From NCBI GenBank assembly GCA_964617065.1, contig CAZTVM010000062.1, forward strand, positions 1-12,025: a DNA stretch of 12,025 bases, in the 5' to 3' direction. The notes beneath the pieces are model-generated. The model was given only the letters and a program-made list of their open reading frames with translations. It did no database searches and had not been told where the DNA came from. Position 1 is the first letter of the stretch, and each line of letters opens with the position of its first letter. The translations under genes were made by a program, and so were the position numbers. This DNA comes from JAVBNU01 sp964617065 (GTDB taxonomy: Bacteria > Cyanobacteriota > Vampirovibrionia > Gastranaerophilales > Gastranaerophilaceae). This document shows positions 1-6,293 of this stretch, piece by piece.

Positions 1-177
1 AGAGAGATAAGACAAGAGCTAGGCTTGAGAACAATTGTTCCTGAAAAGAAATATAACAAAAACAATCCCTATTTGTTGAAAAATTTTGTAGCTAAACATT
101 CAAATCATGGTACAAGAAGATTTCATTTTGCACTAAACTATGCAACACCAGATGAAAAAAGAAGTTCAAGAATTTAA
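1..177 (+). pseudogene. C-terminal scrap of an unidentified protein, possibly an IS3-type transposase relic
   Basis: Frame 1 is open from the window edge for 58 codons and stops with TAA at 175-177. The start lies outside the window. The first part (around IRQELGLRTIVPEKKY) resembles the region just before the catalytic core of IS3-family OrfB transposases, where a phrase like 'ELGLKSIVRKKKY' is followed by an N-L-L-rich stretch. The last part (HFALNYATPDEKR) resembles the usual C-terminal 'H.sLgy.tPaE' ending of the same proteins. If both resemblances are real, the roughly 100-150 residue catalytic core between them is missing, so this would be an internally deleted remnant. The resemblance was judged by eye and is weak. 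It could equally be the intact tail of an unrelated gene. That an open frame ends here is certain; its identity is not. Confidence 0.35.
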
Positions 178-197
178 GCAACCTCTAAAAATTTGTC

Positions 198-455
198 TTG
201 ACTTTTGGGCATAGCATACATGAACGCATGGAAAAAAGCAAAATTCTTTATGACCGTCTGAACCTTATCATGATATTTGCAAATCAGTTGCCGGAGTTGT
301 TTAGACTGGCAGAACCGAGAATAAAAAGGGAGATAATTCAGACTTGCTGTCGAACCCTTACATGGGATGGCGAAAGCCTTATTATAGAATTATTTCCACT
401 CTTTCATGAGTTGAAAAAGTGGAAAATGTTAAAAATGGGGCGGGTAATGGTTTGA
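198..455 (+). pseudogene. Relic of a large serine recombinase (C-terminal tail only)
   Basis: The open frame from TTG 198 (or ATG 228) encodes about 76-85 residues. From residue 11 it aligns without gaps to residues ~430-492 of the intact recombinase at 10200-11750. Shared features are a Y-(x)n-L start, LPELFRLAEPRIKREIIQT against LPKYFTLAKPEIKKQIIET, then WDGESL against FDGKNL, and ELFPLFHEL against KLHPIFEEF. The catalytic serine domain, the recombinase domain and the zinc ribbon are all absent, and a stop lies in frame at 186-188, so only the tail remains. By eye it is more G+C-rich than most of the window and diverged from the intact protein, so it comes from a different, older element. 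It should not encode a functional recombinase. Sequence upstream (1-177) belongs to another frame and another gene. Confidence 0.8.
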
Positions 456-464
456 TTTCCGAAC
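435..464 (+). repeat. G+C-rich intergenic repeat, copy A
   Basis: It begins with ATGGGGCGGGTAATGG and ends in GAAC. It matches copy B (1126-1155) at 22 of 30 positions without gaps, including 13 of 16 in the first half with only A/G differences. It overlaps the last codons of the recombinase relic. Such a G-rich block stands out in this A+T-rich region. It may be a remnant of a recombination or attachment site, or part of a dispersed repeat; the function is unknown. Confidence 0.45.
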
Positions 465-505
465 CCAATATATTCAGTATTTTAGATACATATGATACAA
501 ATTTA

Positions 506-535
506 TTGATTTTAAAGATTGAAAAATTTTATGAT
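506..535 (+). promoter_or_regulatory. Putative sigma-70-type promoter for the ORF6N gene
   Basis: A -35-like TTGATT (506-511) is followed after 18 nt by a -10-like TATGAT (530-535), 24 nt upstream of the ATG at 559. The ORF6N gene also has a Shine-Dalgarno AAGGAG at 547-552. Chance matches are frequent in A+T-rich DNA, so this is a prediction from position and spacing only. Confidence 0.4.
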
Positions 536-558
536 AAAATGAATATAAGGAGCATAGC

Positions 559-1086
559 ATGACGAATGATTTGATAAAAATTCAAGCAATTCAAACAAAG
601 ATTTTTGTAATCCGTGGAATAAAGGTAATGTTGGATAGAGATTTAGCAGAACTTTACGGAGTCGAAACAAAACGATTAAATGAAGCTGTAAAAAGGAATA
701 CTGAACGTTTTCCAGATAATTTTATGTTTAAACTCAATGATAATGAGCTCAAAGAACTGGTCGCAAATTGCGACCGGTTTAAAACCCTTAAACATAGTAC
801 TTCTGCACCATATGCTTTTACCGAATACGGAATTGCAATGTTATCATCCGTATTAAAAAGCAAAAAAGCAATTGCGATAAATATTGAAATTATACAAACT
901 TTTATTAAATTAAAACAATTTGCAATTGAGCATAAAGATTTAATCGGTCGAATTTCGGAATTAGAAAAATATTTTATTCAATATGCTCAAGACAATAATA
1001 AAGAAATTGAAAAAATTAATCAGGCAATAAATTATTTACTTGATGTTACAAAACCAGCTCAAATCGGTTTTAAAACAAAAGATTAA
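559..1086 (+). CDS. ORF6N-domain (KilA-N-like) DNA-binding protein
   Basis: The 175-residue product has the ORF6N domain at about residues 10-95, recognised from the run of signatures VMLDRDLAELYGV, RFPDNFMFKL, PYAFTEYG and IAMLSSVL. This phage- and mobile-element-associated domain is thought to bind DNA and is often found with variable partners. Residues ~125-165 are predicted helical and rich in charged residues, suggesting oligomerisation. The ATG at 559 is chosen because AAGGAG lies 6 nt upstream. The length is normal for an ORF6N protein without a second domain, so it looks intact. It has its own promoter-like site and a strong terminator directly after, so it is probably monocistronic. 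Its target and role are unknown; a regulator of a resident or lost mobile element is the likeliest role (inference). Confidence 0.88.
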   Translation: MTNDLIKIQAIQTKIFVIRGIKVMLDRDLAELYGVETKRLNEAVKRNTERFPDNFMFKLNDNELKELVANCDRFKTLKHSTSAPYAFTEYGIAMLSSVLKSKKAIAINIEIIQTFIKLKQFAIEHKDLIGRISELEKYFIQYAQDNNKEIEKINQAINYLLDVTKPAQIGFKTKD

Positions 1087-1092
1087 AAACGC

Positions 1093-1119
1093 TAAAACCC
1101 TCTCGTAGAGAGGGTTTTA
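1093..1119. terminator. Rho-independent, probably bidirectional terminator
   Basis: A perfect 12-bp inverted repeat (TAAAACCCTCTC at 1093-1104 and its complement at 1108-1119) encloses a 3-nt GTA loop. The A-rich foot gives a short U-run on either strand. It sits 6 nt after the ORF6N stop codon, where a terminator is expected. Confidence 0.85.
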
Positions 1120-1125
1120 AATAGA

Positions 1126-1155
1126 ATAGGGCGGATGATGGGTTAAAGTCGGAAC
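1126..1155 (+). repeat. G+C-rich intergenic repeat, copy B
   Basis: It begins with ATAGGGCGGATGATGG and ends in GAAC, a 22/30 match to copy A at 435-464. It lies just after the ORF6N terminator, in the 211-nt gap before the RhuM-Fic gene. Function unknown; see copy A. Confidence 0.45.
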
Positions 1156-1271
1156 TTTTTAATAATTCATTACTATTTAACATTATAAATAATATAAAAA
1201 CATTTGAATACAGAATGCTTGAAATCAAGATGAATAACATAGCTGTAGCATAGTGCAAAGATTTTTCATGT

Positions 1272-1295
1272 TATAATTTAAAAAACAAAGGTGAG
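1272..1295 (+). promoter_or_regulatory. -10 hexamer and ribosome binding site of the RhuM-Fic gene
   Basis: A consensus TATAAT lies at 1272-1277 and a Shine-Dalgarno AAAGGTGAG at 1287-1295, two nt before the ATG at 1298. No convincing -35 element is seen at the right distance, so the promoter would be weak or activator-dependent. The ribosome binding site fixes the start codon. Confidence 0.45.
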
Positions 1296-1297
1296 AA

Positions 1298-2287
1298 ATG
1301 GACGATAAAGGACAATTAATCATATATCAAAGTGAAGACGGACAAACTCAAGTCAGTGTAAAAATGCATGATGAAACTGTTTGGCTTACTCAAGATGCAA
1401 TGGCTCAATTGTTTGATACCACACCACAAAACATAACAATGCACATTAAAAATATTTTTAATGAAGAAGAACTTGAAAATTCAACTTGTAAGGATTTCTT
1501 ACAAGTTCGAAAAGAAGGTAATAGAAGCGTTTCAAGAAATCTGGTTCATTATAATCTTGATATGATTATTGCAGTTGGTTATAGAATTAAATCTAAAGTT
1601 GCTACAAAATTTCGTATTTGGGCGATAAAAACTTTAAAAGAATATATCACACAAGGTTATGCAATTAATGAACAAAGATTAAAAGAAAAACAAGAGCAAC
1701 TGGAAACTTTAAAATCTGCTTTAAATATTATTGAAAGAGGTTTTCAAGGCGAAATTCAAAACCTTGAACAAGCTCAACAGCTTAATACCTTAATGAAAGA
1801 TTTTGCATTAGGTCTTAATTTGCTTGATGATTTTGACCATAAAGAACTTGATATTAAAGGAAAAACTGAAAAAGAAGCTGTAAAAATTTCTACTGATGAA
1901 TTTTTAAAAGTAGTAAATAATATGAAATCCGAATTTGAATCAGATGTTTTTGCAAATCCAAAAGATAACAGTTTTGACAGTTCCGTAAGTCAAATATATC
2001 AATCGTTTGGTGGTAAAGATTGTTACTCGACATTAGAAGAAAAAGCTTCAATGCTTCTATATTTTATTGTCAAAAATCATAGTTTTACAGATGGTAATAA
2101 AAGAATCGGTGCAAGTTGTTTCTTGTATTTCTTAGATAAAAACAACATTTTGTATAAAAATAATAAACCGGTTATAGATAACGGAACATTATTTGCCTTA
2201 ACATTACTTATCGCAGAAAGTCAACCTCAAGAGATGGAAACTGTTAAAAATATTGTCATTAGCGTGTTAAACAGAAATAATTTATAG
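1298..2287 (+). CDS. RhuM-family protein with C-terminal Fic/Doc domain
   Basis: The 329-residue protein has two parts. Residues ~1-120 are the RhuM (Virulence_RhuM) domain, a helix-turn-helix-like module recognised from VWLTQDAMAQLFDTTPQNIT, NEEEL, HYNLDMIIAVGYRI and FRIWAIKTLKEYI. Residues ~125-165 are a helical linker. Residues ~195-320 are a Fic/Doc fold with the catalytic motif HSFTDGNKR at 261-269. Fic enzymes transfer AMP or other phosphate groups to target proteins. The lysine in GNKR, in place of the GNGR of classical AMPylators, is shared with Doc, the phage P1 toxin that phosphorylates EF-Tu. The motif is complete, so activity is plausible. No small antitoxin gene lies upstream. 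Inhibition might come from the RhuM part or from the protein encoded 11 nt downstream (inference). Family assignment is firm; the substrate is unknown. Confidence 0.9.
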   Translation: MDDKGQLIIYQSEDGQTQVSVKMHDETVWLTQDAMAQLFDTTPQNITMHIKNIFNEEELENSTCKDFLQVRKEGNRSVSRNLVHYNLDMIIAVGYRIKSKVATKFRIWAIKTLKEYITQGYAINEQRLKEKQEQLETLKSALNIIERGFQGEIQNLEQAQQLNTLMKDFALGLNLLDDFDHKELDIKGKTEKEAVKISTDEFLKVVNNMKSEFESDVFANPKDNSFDSSVSQIYQSFGGKDCYSTLEEKASMLLYFIVKNHSFTDGNKRIGASCFLYFLDKNNILYKNNKPVIDNGTLFALTLLIAESQPQEMETVKNIVISVLNRNNL

Positions 2288-2298
2288 CTTTAAAATAT

Positions 2299-3270
2299 AT
2301 GAAAAAAGATAAAAAGATTAAAAAACAACATTTTGTTCCACAATTTTACTTAAGAAATTTTTCTAAAAATAAAAAATCAATAGAAGTTTTTGACAAAGAA
2401 CAACTTAAATTTTACACAGCAAATATTAAGGATATTGCTTGTAAAAATTATTTTTACGATGTTAAAAATGAGTCTTTTGATGATGAAAACCAAATTGTTG
2501 AAAAGATGTTAGGTAAAATAGAAAGTGAATGTAAAAGAAGCATAGACAGCATAATTCAAAAAATTAATGATATAAAAATAAATTATTTAAATTGTAAAAA
2601 ATTAGATTATTTGATTAAAATTACAAATAAAGAGAAAACCGATATTGCAACTTTTTTTGTGATTCAATGGATTCGTACAGACAAAAAAAGACAAGAACTT
2701 ATTCAAATAACCGAACAATTAAAATCTTTTATCGTACAAACCCATAAAGAAGAAAATATTTTTCTTAACGACTCAAAACTTGAAACCGATATAAAAATGC
2801 AACATGTAGAATTAATTTTTTCATTAATTAAATCATTAAGAGCTTGTTTTTTAGAACAAAAATGGGTATTTGGAATAAATTTGACTAATAGACCATTTTA
2901 TACATCAGACAATCCAGCCATATTAGATAATTATTTTTGTAAGAATAAATTATATAGAGGAAATGGCTTTGAATCAAAAAATGTTCAATGTTACCTTCCC
3001 TTGAATGATAAAATTATATTAAATGTTATAGAAAATAGCTTATATAATTCACATCCAATGCTTAAGAAAAAAATTAAAGATATAAGTTTGTATGATGAAA
3101 ACAATGTTTTATATTGTAACAGTCTTCAAATAACATCTTCATTGTTTCAAATATACAGTCCTCAATGTGATTATTTTGATGAAGATTTATCATTTTGTAT
3201 TGATGCAAAAATTGAGGGAAATAAAAATCGAACATTAATTCAATCAAATATTCCATTTACTTCTCATTGA
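2299..3270 (+). CDS. DUF4238-family protein
   Basis: The 323-residue product opens with KKQHFVPQFYLRNFS, the hallmark of DUF4238. It also carries two further family signatures: RPFYTSDNPA (residues ~198-207) and CYLPLNDKIILNV (~231-243). No signal peptide or membrane segment is seen, so it should be cytoplasmic. The function of the family is not established. The ATG is 11 nt after the RhuM-Fic stop with no Shine-Dalgarno, which suggests co-transcription and translation by reinitiation. That makes it a candidate partner, target or antidote of the Fic protein (inference). Its last 14 nt overlap tail-to-tail the end of the minus-strand gene at 3257-4222, leaving no room for a terminator between them. 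Confidence 0.82.
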   Translation: MKKDKKIKKQHFVPQFYLRNFSKNKKSIEVFDKEQLKFYTANIKDIACKNYFYDVKNESFDDENQIVEKMLGKIESECKRSIDSIIQKINDIKINYLNCKKLDYLIKITNKEKTDIATFFVIQWIRTDKKRQELIQITEQLKSFIVQTHKEENIFLNDSKLETDIKMQHVELIFSLIKSLRACFLEQKWVFGINLTNRPFYTSDNPAILDNYFCKNKLYRGNGFESKNVQCYLPLNDKIILNVIENSLYNSHPMLKKKIKDISLYDENNVLYCNSLQITSSLFQIYSPQCDYFDEDLSFCIDAKIEGNKNRTLIQSNIPFTSH

Positions 3271-4222
3271 ATTTGCCTATAATCTTTTCTCTAAAACTCC
3301 AATTTAATAATTTATATGAAGGTAATTCTGAATATAATTCATATTTCCCAAGATTTTTTTTATAATATTCGGTTTCCTCAAGGTCATAAATTTTATTTTC
3401 TATTGAAAGTTTAGAGAAAGAAATATCTAAATTTAAAATAATATTTTTATACTTTTTTGCATATTTATCATTAAAAAACATTAAATGTTTATATGCTAAA
3501 TCAGAATAGAATAAAATGCATTCCGCAGATTCTTTAAATAATTCATAAAGATTTTTATAATATAAAAGTTCTTGAATTTTTTGCTCTATGATATTTGAAT
3601 AATTTTCATCATTTATATCGCACATAAATATTAATTTTTTTCGTTTTTTATCATTTTTTATTTCATCTTCAATATTTTGATTTATCAAAATAATAATTTC
3701 GTTAAGTTTCTTATATTCAGATAATAAGTTCTTATATACTGATTGGAATTTTAAATTCCCCCAATTTACCAAAAATAAAGCTTCTTTTTCATAGTTTATA
3801 TCACTTAGCAAACCAATCATTTTTGTATATGTTTCTCTTAATACTAAATTATCTTTTAATTTATCAAGTTCACTTATTATATAATTTTTCTTTGCATTTT
3901 CATCTGAAAAACATATTGATAAATCAAGTTGTTGTACATTATGAAAAGAATCAATATAATATTTCATTTTATTTATTGCAGTTATAAAATTCTCTATTTC
4001 TGTTATCGTCTTGTTTGCTTTGTCTACAGAAGCTGTAGTATTTTCTAAATTATTTGTAATAGAAAAAAATAGTAAACTAAATGCTAAAATATCATCTTTA
4101 ATTCTTTTTTCTTTTTGTTGTTGTTTATATACAATCCATCCAATCCAAGCAGTAATTAAAACACTAAAAAATGTAATAAGAAAATCACCCCAATAAATTC
4201 GTGAATTGTTAATAAATTCCAT
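3257..4222 (-). CDS. Unrecognised membrane-anchored protein (second gene of a two-gene operon)
   Basis: I do not recognise a family. The 321-residue product has one N-terminal transmembrane segment at about residues 13-32, followed by KQQQKEKR, a positive stretch that predicts the remaining ~285 residues are cytoplasmic. That part is strongly helical, rich in K, E, N and I, with coiled-coil-like stretches (~60-110). No catalytic motif stands out. The start ATG is 23 nt after the stop of the gene at 4246-5226 on the same strand, with no Shine-Dalgarno, so the two are probably co-transcribed. Both proteins have the same plan (short N-terminus, one or two membrane passes, large helical cytoplasmic domain). 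They may form a membrane complex; this is inference from plan and position only. Confidence 0.78.
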   Translation of the reverse strand: MEFINNSRIYWGDFLITFFSVLITAWIGWIVYKQQQKEKRIKDDILAFSLLFFSITNNLENTTASVDKANKTITEIENFITAINKMKYYIDSFHNVQQLDLSICFSDENAKKNYIISELDKLKDNLVLRETYTKMIGLLSDINYEKEALFLVNWGNLKFQSVYKNLLSEYKKLNEIIILINQNIEDEIKNDKKRKKLIFMCDINDENYSNIIEQKIQELLYYKNLYELFKESAECILFYSDLAYKHLMFFNDKYAKKYKNIILNLDISFSKLSIENKIYDLEETEYYKKNLGKYELYSELPSYKLLNWSFREKIIGKFNEK

Positions 4223-4245
4223 AAATAATTTGCATATATTATGTT

Positions 4246-5226
4246 TTATGCATTAAAGTATAAAAACTTTTCTTGTAATTTTTTTGCCAAATATGAATCA
4301 GCTGAAATAGAAGATGTGCTATACCAATTTAATTGCATTTCATTATTAATAGGCTTAAATATATTTGCTTCATCAAAAATATTTTTATCTAATAATAAAT
4401 TTACAATATTTTCATTGTTCTCAATTTTTCTTACCGCCAAAATATCCTTTTGTTCAATAATTTTTTCTGCAATAAGTTTTTCGATAGTTGACGTCAAATA
4501 TTCAACTTCCAAAATTGCACGAACTGCATTTGAAATACCTACAATATCTGAATTTTTTAATAAATCTAATATCAACTTTTCTTGTTGTTGTTCCGTACAA
4601 AATTTTATACTTTTTGCGTATAAATGATTTTGCTTCATTACTAAAGTATAAAAATATTTACAGTTTAATATATATTTCCGAATATTTTCAAAATCTTTAT
4701 TCTTATTGTTGCAATGTTCGTCAAAGACATAAGTTATAATATTATATCCTTTATTAAGAAAATCTTTTGGATTTTTATTTCCTTCGGAGATAGCACAATC
4801 AATAACTTTTTTCATTCTTTCATATGTCATCAATTCAAAATTTGCATTAGCATGAAAACTTGTCCATAATATTTCATTATTAAGGTATCTATCTAGCGAT
4901 TTATCTATCTTTTCATTTTCCCATTCTTTAAATTTATTTAAAATAAAATCGTCAACATTCTCTTTTATTTGTTTTAATTCATTCTTATTCTTAATAGACA
5001 CAATAGTCATAATAATTGGCACAATAATACCGAAAATTGCAACAAATATACCAATAACTACAATTATAAAATTCATTGAATTAAACATATCAGTTATATG
5101 CTGATTTTGTTGCGAAATAGTATTTTGAGCAACTTGAATTTGCGTTTTTAATTCTTGATTTTGAACTTCAAAACGATATTGGTTTAAACTTGTATTCAGT
5201 TGTTGTTGCAATTCATGTTTATTCAT
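4246..5226 (-). CDS. Unrecognised coiled-coil/transmembrane protein (first gene of a two-gene operon)
   Basis: I do not recognise a family. The 326-residue product starts with a glutamine-rich helical segment (residues 1-48) with coiled-coil character. A long hydrophobic stretch at ~53-78 follows, long enough for one long or two tight membrane passes. A charged linker (~79-115) then leads into a helical C-terminal domain (~120-326) whose repeating helices could be HEAT/ARM-like. No enzyme motif was seen. There is no Shine-Dalgarno. A promoter on the minus strand (5234-5261) places the predicted transcription start at or next to the ATG, implying a leaderless mRNA. It heads the operon with the gene at 3257-4222 and is divergent from the resolvase at 5424, sharing the 197-nt region between them. 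Confidence 0.78.
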   Translation of the reverse strand: MNKHELQQQLNTSLNQYRFEVQNQELKTQIQVAQNTISQQNQHITDMFNSMNFIIVVIGIFVAIFGIIVPIIMTIVSIKNKNELKQIKENVDDFILNKFKEWENEKIDKSLDRYLNNEILWTSFHANANFELMTYERMKKVIDCAISEGNKNPKDFLNKGYNIITYVFDEHCNNKNKDFENIRKYILNCKYFYTLVMKQNHLYAKSIKFCTEQQQEKLILDLLKNSDIVGISNAVRAILEVEYLTSTIEKLIAEKIIEQKDILAVRKIENNENIVNLLLDKNIFDEANIFKPINNEMQLNWYSTSSISADSYLAKKLQEKFLYFNA

Positions 5227-5233
5227 TGTATCA

Positions 5234-5261
5234 ACTATAATACAAAATCAATTGTTTTCAA
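5234..5261 (-). promoter_or_regulatory. Putative promoter of the membrane-protein operon, giving a leaderless transcript
   Basis: Read on the minus strand, TTGAAA (5261-5256) is followed after 16 nt by TATAGT (5239-5234). The -10 box ends 7 nt before the ATG at 5226, so transcription should start at or within one base of the start codon. This agrees with the absence of a Shine-Dalgarno. Confidence 0.45.
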
Positions 5262-5268
5262 ACCACTA

Positions 5269-5379
5269 TTCGCATAAGTACACCTTTACGAACAATGTAT
5301 TTTTAGCCTTAAAAGTTTTCGCTTTATATGGCAAAGATAGTTTACGAACGCTCGTATATTGTATTGACTTTTGCGAACA
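5269..5379. promoter_or_regulatory. Cluster of TTTRCGAAC boxes: candidate res site/operator of the resolvase
   Basis: Three direct copies of TTTRCGAAC lie at 5285-5293, 5341-5349 and 5370-5378. Related inverted half-sites occur at 5269-5274 (TTCGCA) and ~5317-5321 (TTTCG). The 5341 copy is part of a 14-bp palindrome, TACGA-ACGC-TCGTA (5343-5356). The 5370 copy falls inside the -35/-10 spacer of the resolvase promoter, so a bound protein would block transcription. Small serine resolvases commonly bind several sub-sites upstream of their own gene, both to recombine and to autorepress. The identification is inferred from position and repetition. Confidence 0.45.
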
Positions 5380-5392
5380 GTAGAGTCATAAT
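5364..5392 (+). promoter_or_regulatory. Promoter of the resolvase gene
   Basis: TTGACT (5364-5369) is followed by a 17-nt spacer and CATAAT (5387-5392), 31 nt before the ATG. This is one of the two best sigma-70 matches in the window, and it overlaps a TTTGCGAAC box (5370-5378). Confidence 0.65.
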
Positions 5393-5423
5393 GTTAGTAT
5401 AAAATACAATCCTAGGAGGCATT

Positions 5424-6023
5424 ATGATTAACAAAACTTTTGGATATTGCAGGGTTTCTACATCTGAACAAAATGAAGACAGGCAACTTCAAGCTATGCT
5501 TGATTTAGGCATCAATGAACGAGATATTTTTATTGACAAATGTAGTGGAAAAGATTTTGAAAGACCTCAATATCAAGCATTAAAAGCTCAACTAAGAGAA
5601 AATGACATTCTTGTAATAAAATCTATTGACCGTTTAGGGCGGAATTACAAGCAAATTTGTGAAGAATGGAGAGAGATTACAAGCAACATAAAAGCCAATA
5701 TTAAAGTTATTGACATGCCGGTATTAGACACAACCAGAACAGATAGTTTAATCGGTCAGGTAATTTCAGATATTGTATTACAGTTATTGGGCTACGTTGC
5801 AGAGCAAGAAAGAGCTTTTATCAAACAAAGACAAGCCGAAGGGATAAAGTTAGCTAAAGAGAAAGGCAAACGGCTTGGTAAGCCTCCTATTGAGTATCCA
5901 GATAACTGGAAAGAAGTTTATACAATTTGGCAAAATAAAGAGATTACGGCACGAGAAGCTATGAAAAGAATGAATTTAAAACCTACATCTTTTTACAAGT
6001 TAGCAAAAAATTATACAAAATAA
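5424..6023 (+). CDS. Small serine recombinase (resolvase/invertase family)
   Basis: The 199-residue product is a complete Tn3/Hin-type enzyme. It starts with FGYCRVSTSEQNEDRQ, giving Arg10 and the nucleophile Ser12. It continues with SIDRLGRN (68-75), which contains the conserved active-site arginines. The long E helix spans about 110-145 (AEQERAFIKQRQAEGI), and a C-terminal helix-turn-helix at ~160-197 binds the recombination site. The reaction is site-specific cutting and rejoining of DNA through a phosphoserine link. An AGGAGG at 5414-5419 fixes the start, and a strong promoter lies upstream. Direct TTTRCGAAC boxes just before the gene are the likely binding sites. No transposase of a Tn3-type transposon is in the window, so it may be a remnant of one, or may serve plasmid or element dimer resolution or inversion. 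Confidence 0.92.
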   Translation: MINKTFGYCRVSTSEQNEDRQLQAMLDLGINERDIFIDKCSGKDFERPQYQALKAQLRENDILVIKSIDRLGRNYKQICEEWREITSNIKANIKVIDMPVLDTTRTDSLIGQVISDIVLQLLGYVAEQERAFIKQRQAEGIKLAKEKGKRLGKPPIEYPDNWKEVYTIWQNKEITAREAMKRMNLKPTSFYKLAKNYTK

Positions 6024-6293
6024 AAACTAAACCCGCCCCCATCTTGTTTTATTTGAAATATTAAGTATTTTGCTAGGTGCCTTATGTCACCAAAAAATCA
6101 ATCATTAAAAATAAACCCTTAACCGTGCCTTGCTGGGTGTGGGTTTCAAGAGTCATTTTTGAAGTTTTAAATTTAAACGAGAGTTTATAGCTTGGGGGAT
6201 GTATTTATACCTATCGAAATCTTAACAAGGCTTCATGACAAAAGTTTTTGCGTTTACAGGCATGAAAATTAATAAAGATATGATGTCAGATTT
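6024..6293. other. Non-coding gap between two converging genes, with short repeats
   Basis: No gene could be supported here. The stretch holds copy C of the G-rich repeat (6027-6042, minus strand), a small imperfect hairpin GGTGCC-TTAT-GTCACC at 6076-6091, and a near-exact direct repeat TTGCT(A/G)GGTG at 6070-6079 and 6130-6139. An AAACCC/GGGTTT inverted repeat lies at 6113-6118 and 6141-6146. None has a T-tract that would make it a convincing terminator. A 22-codon frame at 6236-6304 (+) lacks a ribosome binding site and runs into the next gene's tail, so it is not called. Confidence 0.4.
6027..6042 (-). repeat. G+C-rich repeat, copy C (core only)
   Basis: On the minus strand the sequence is ATGGGGGCGGGTTTAG. 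It matches the core of copy A (ATGGGG-CGGGT) with one extra G and then diverges. It lies 3 nt after the resolvase stop codon. Weaker than the A/B match. Confidence 0.3.

Noticed and set aside
437..470. Possible tRNA 3' end (reverse strand) as an integration target
   Set aside because: The G-rich block followed by GAACC recalls a T-arm, but no 5-bp stem with a 7-nt T-loop of the right sequence can be drawn and no other tRNA arms are present.
1070..1258. Minus-strand frame of 62 codons after the ORF6N gene
   Set aside because: It reads through the perfect terminator hairpin and has no ribosome binding site or motif.
4241..4739. Two plus-strand frames inside the membrane operon
   Set aside because: They are antisense to a long, well-formed minus-strand gene and show no start signals or motifs.
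6076..6146. Hairpins after the resolvase as terminators
   Set aside because: GGTGCC/GTCACC has a mismatch and no T-tract; the AAACCC/GGGTTT arms are too far apart.
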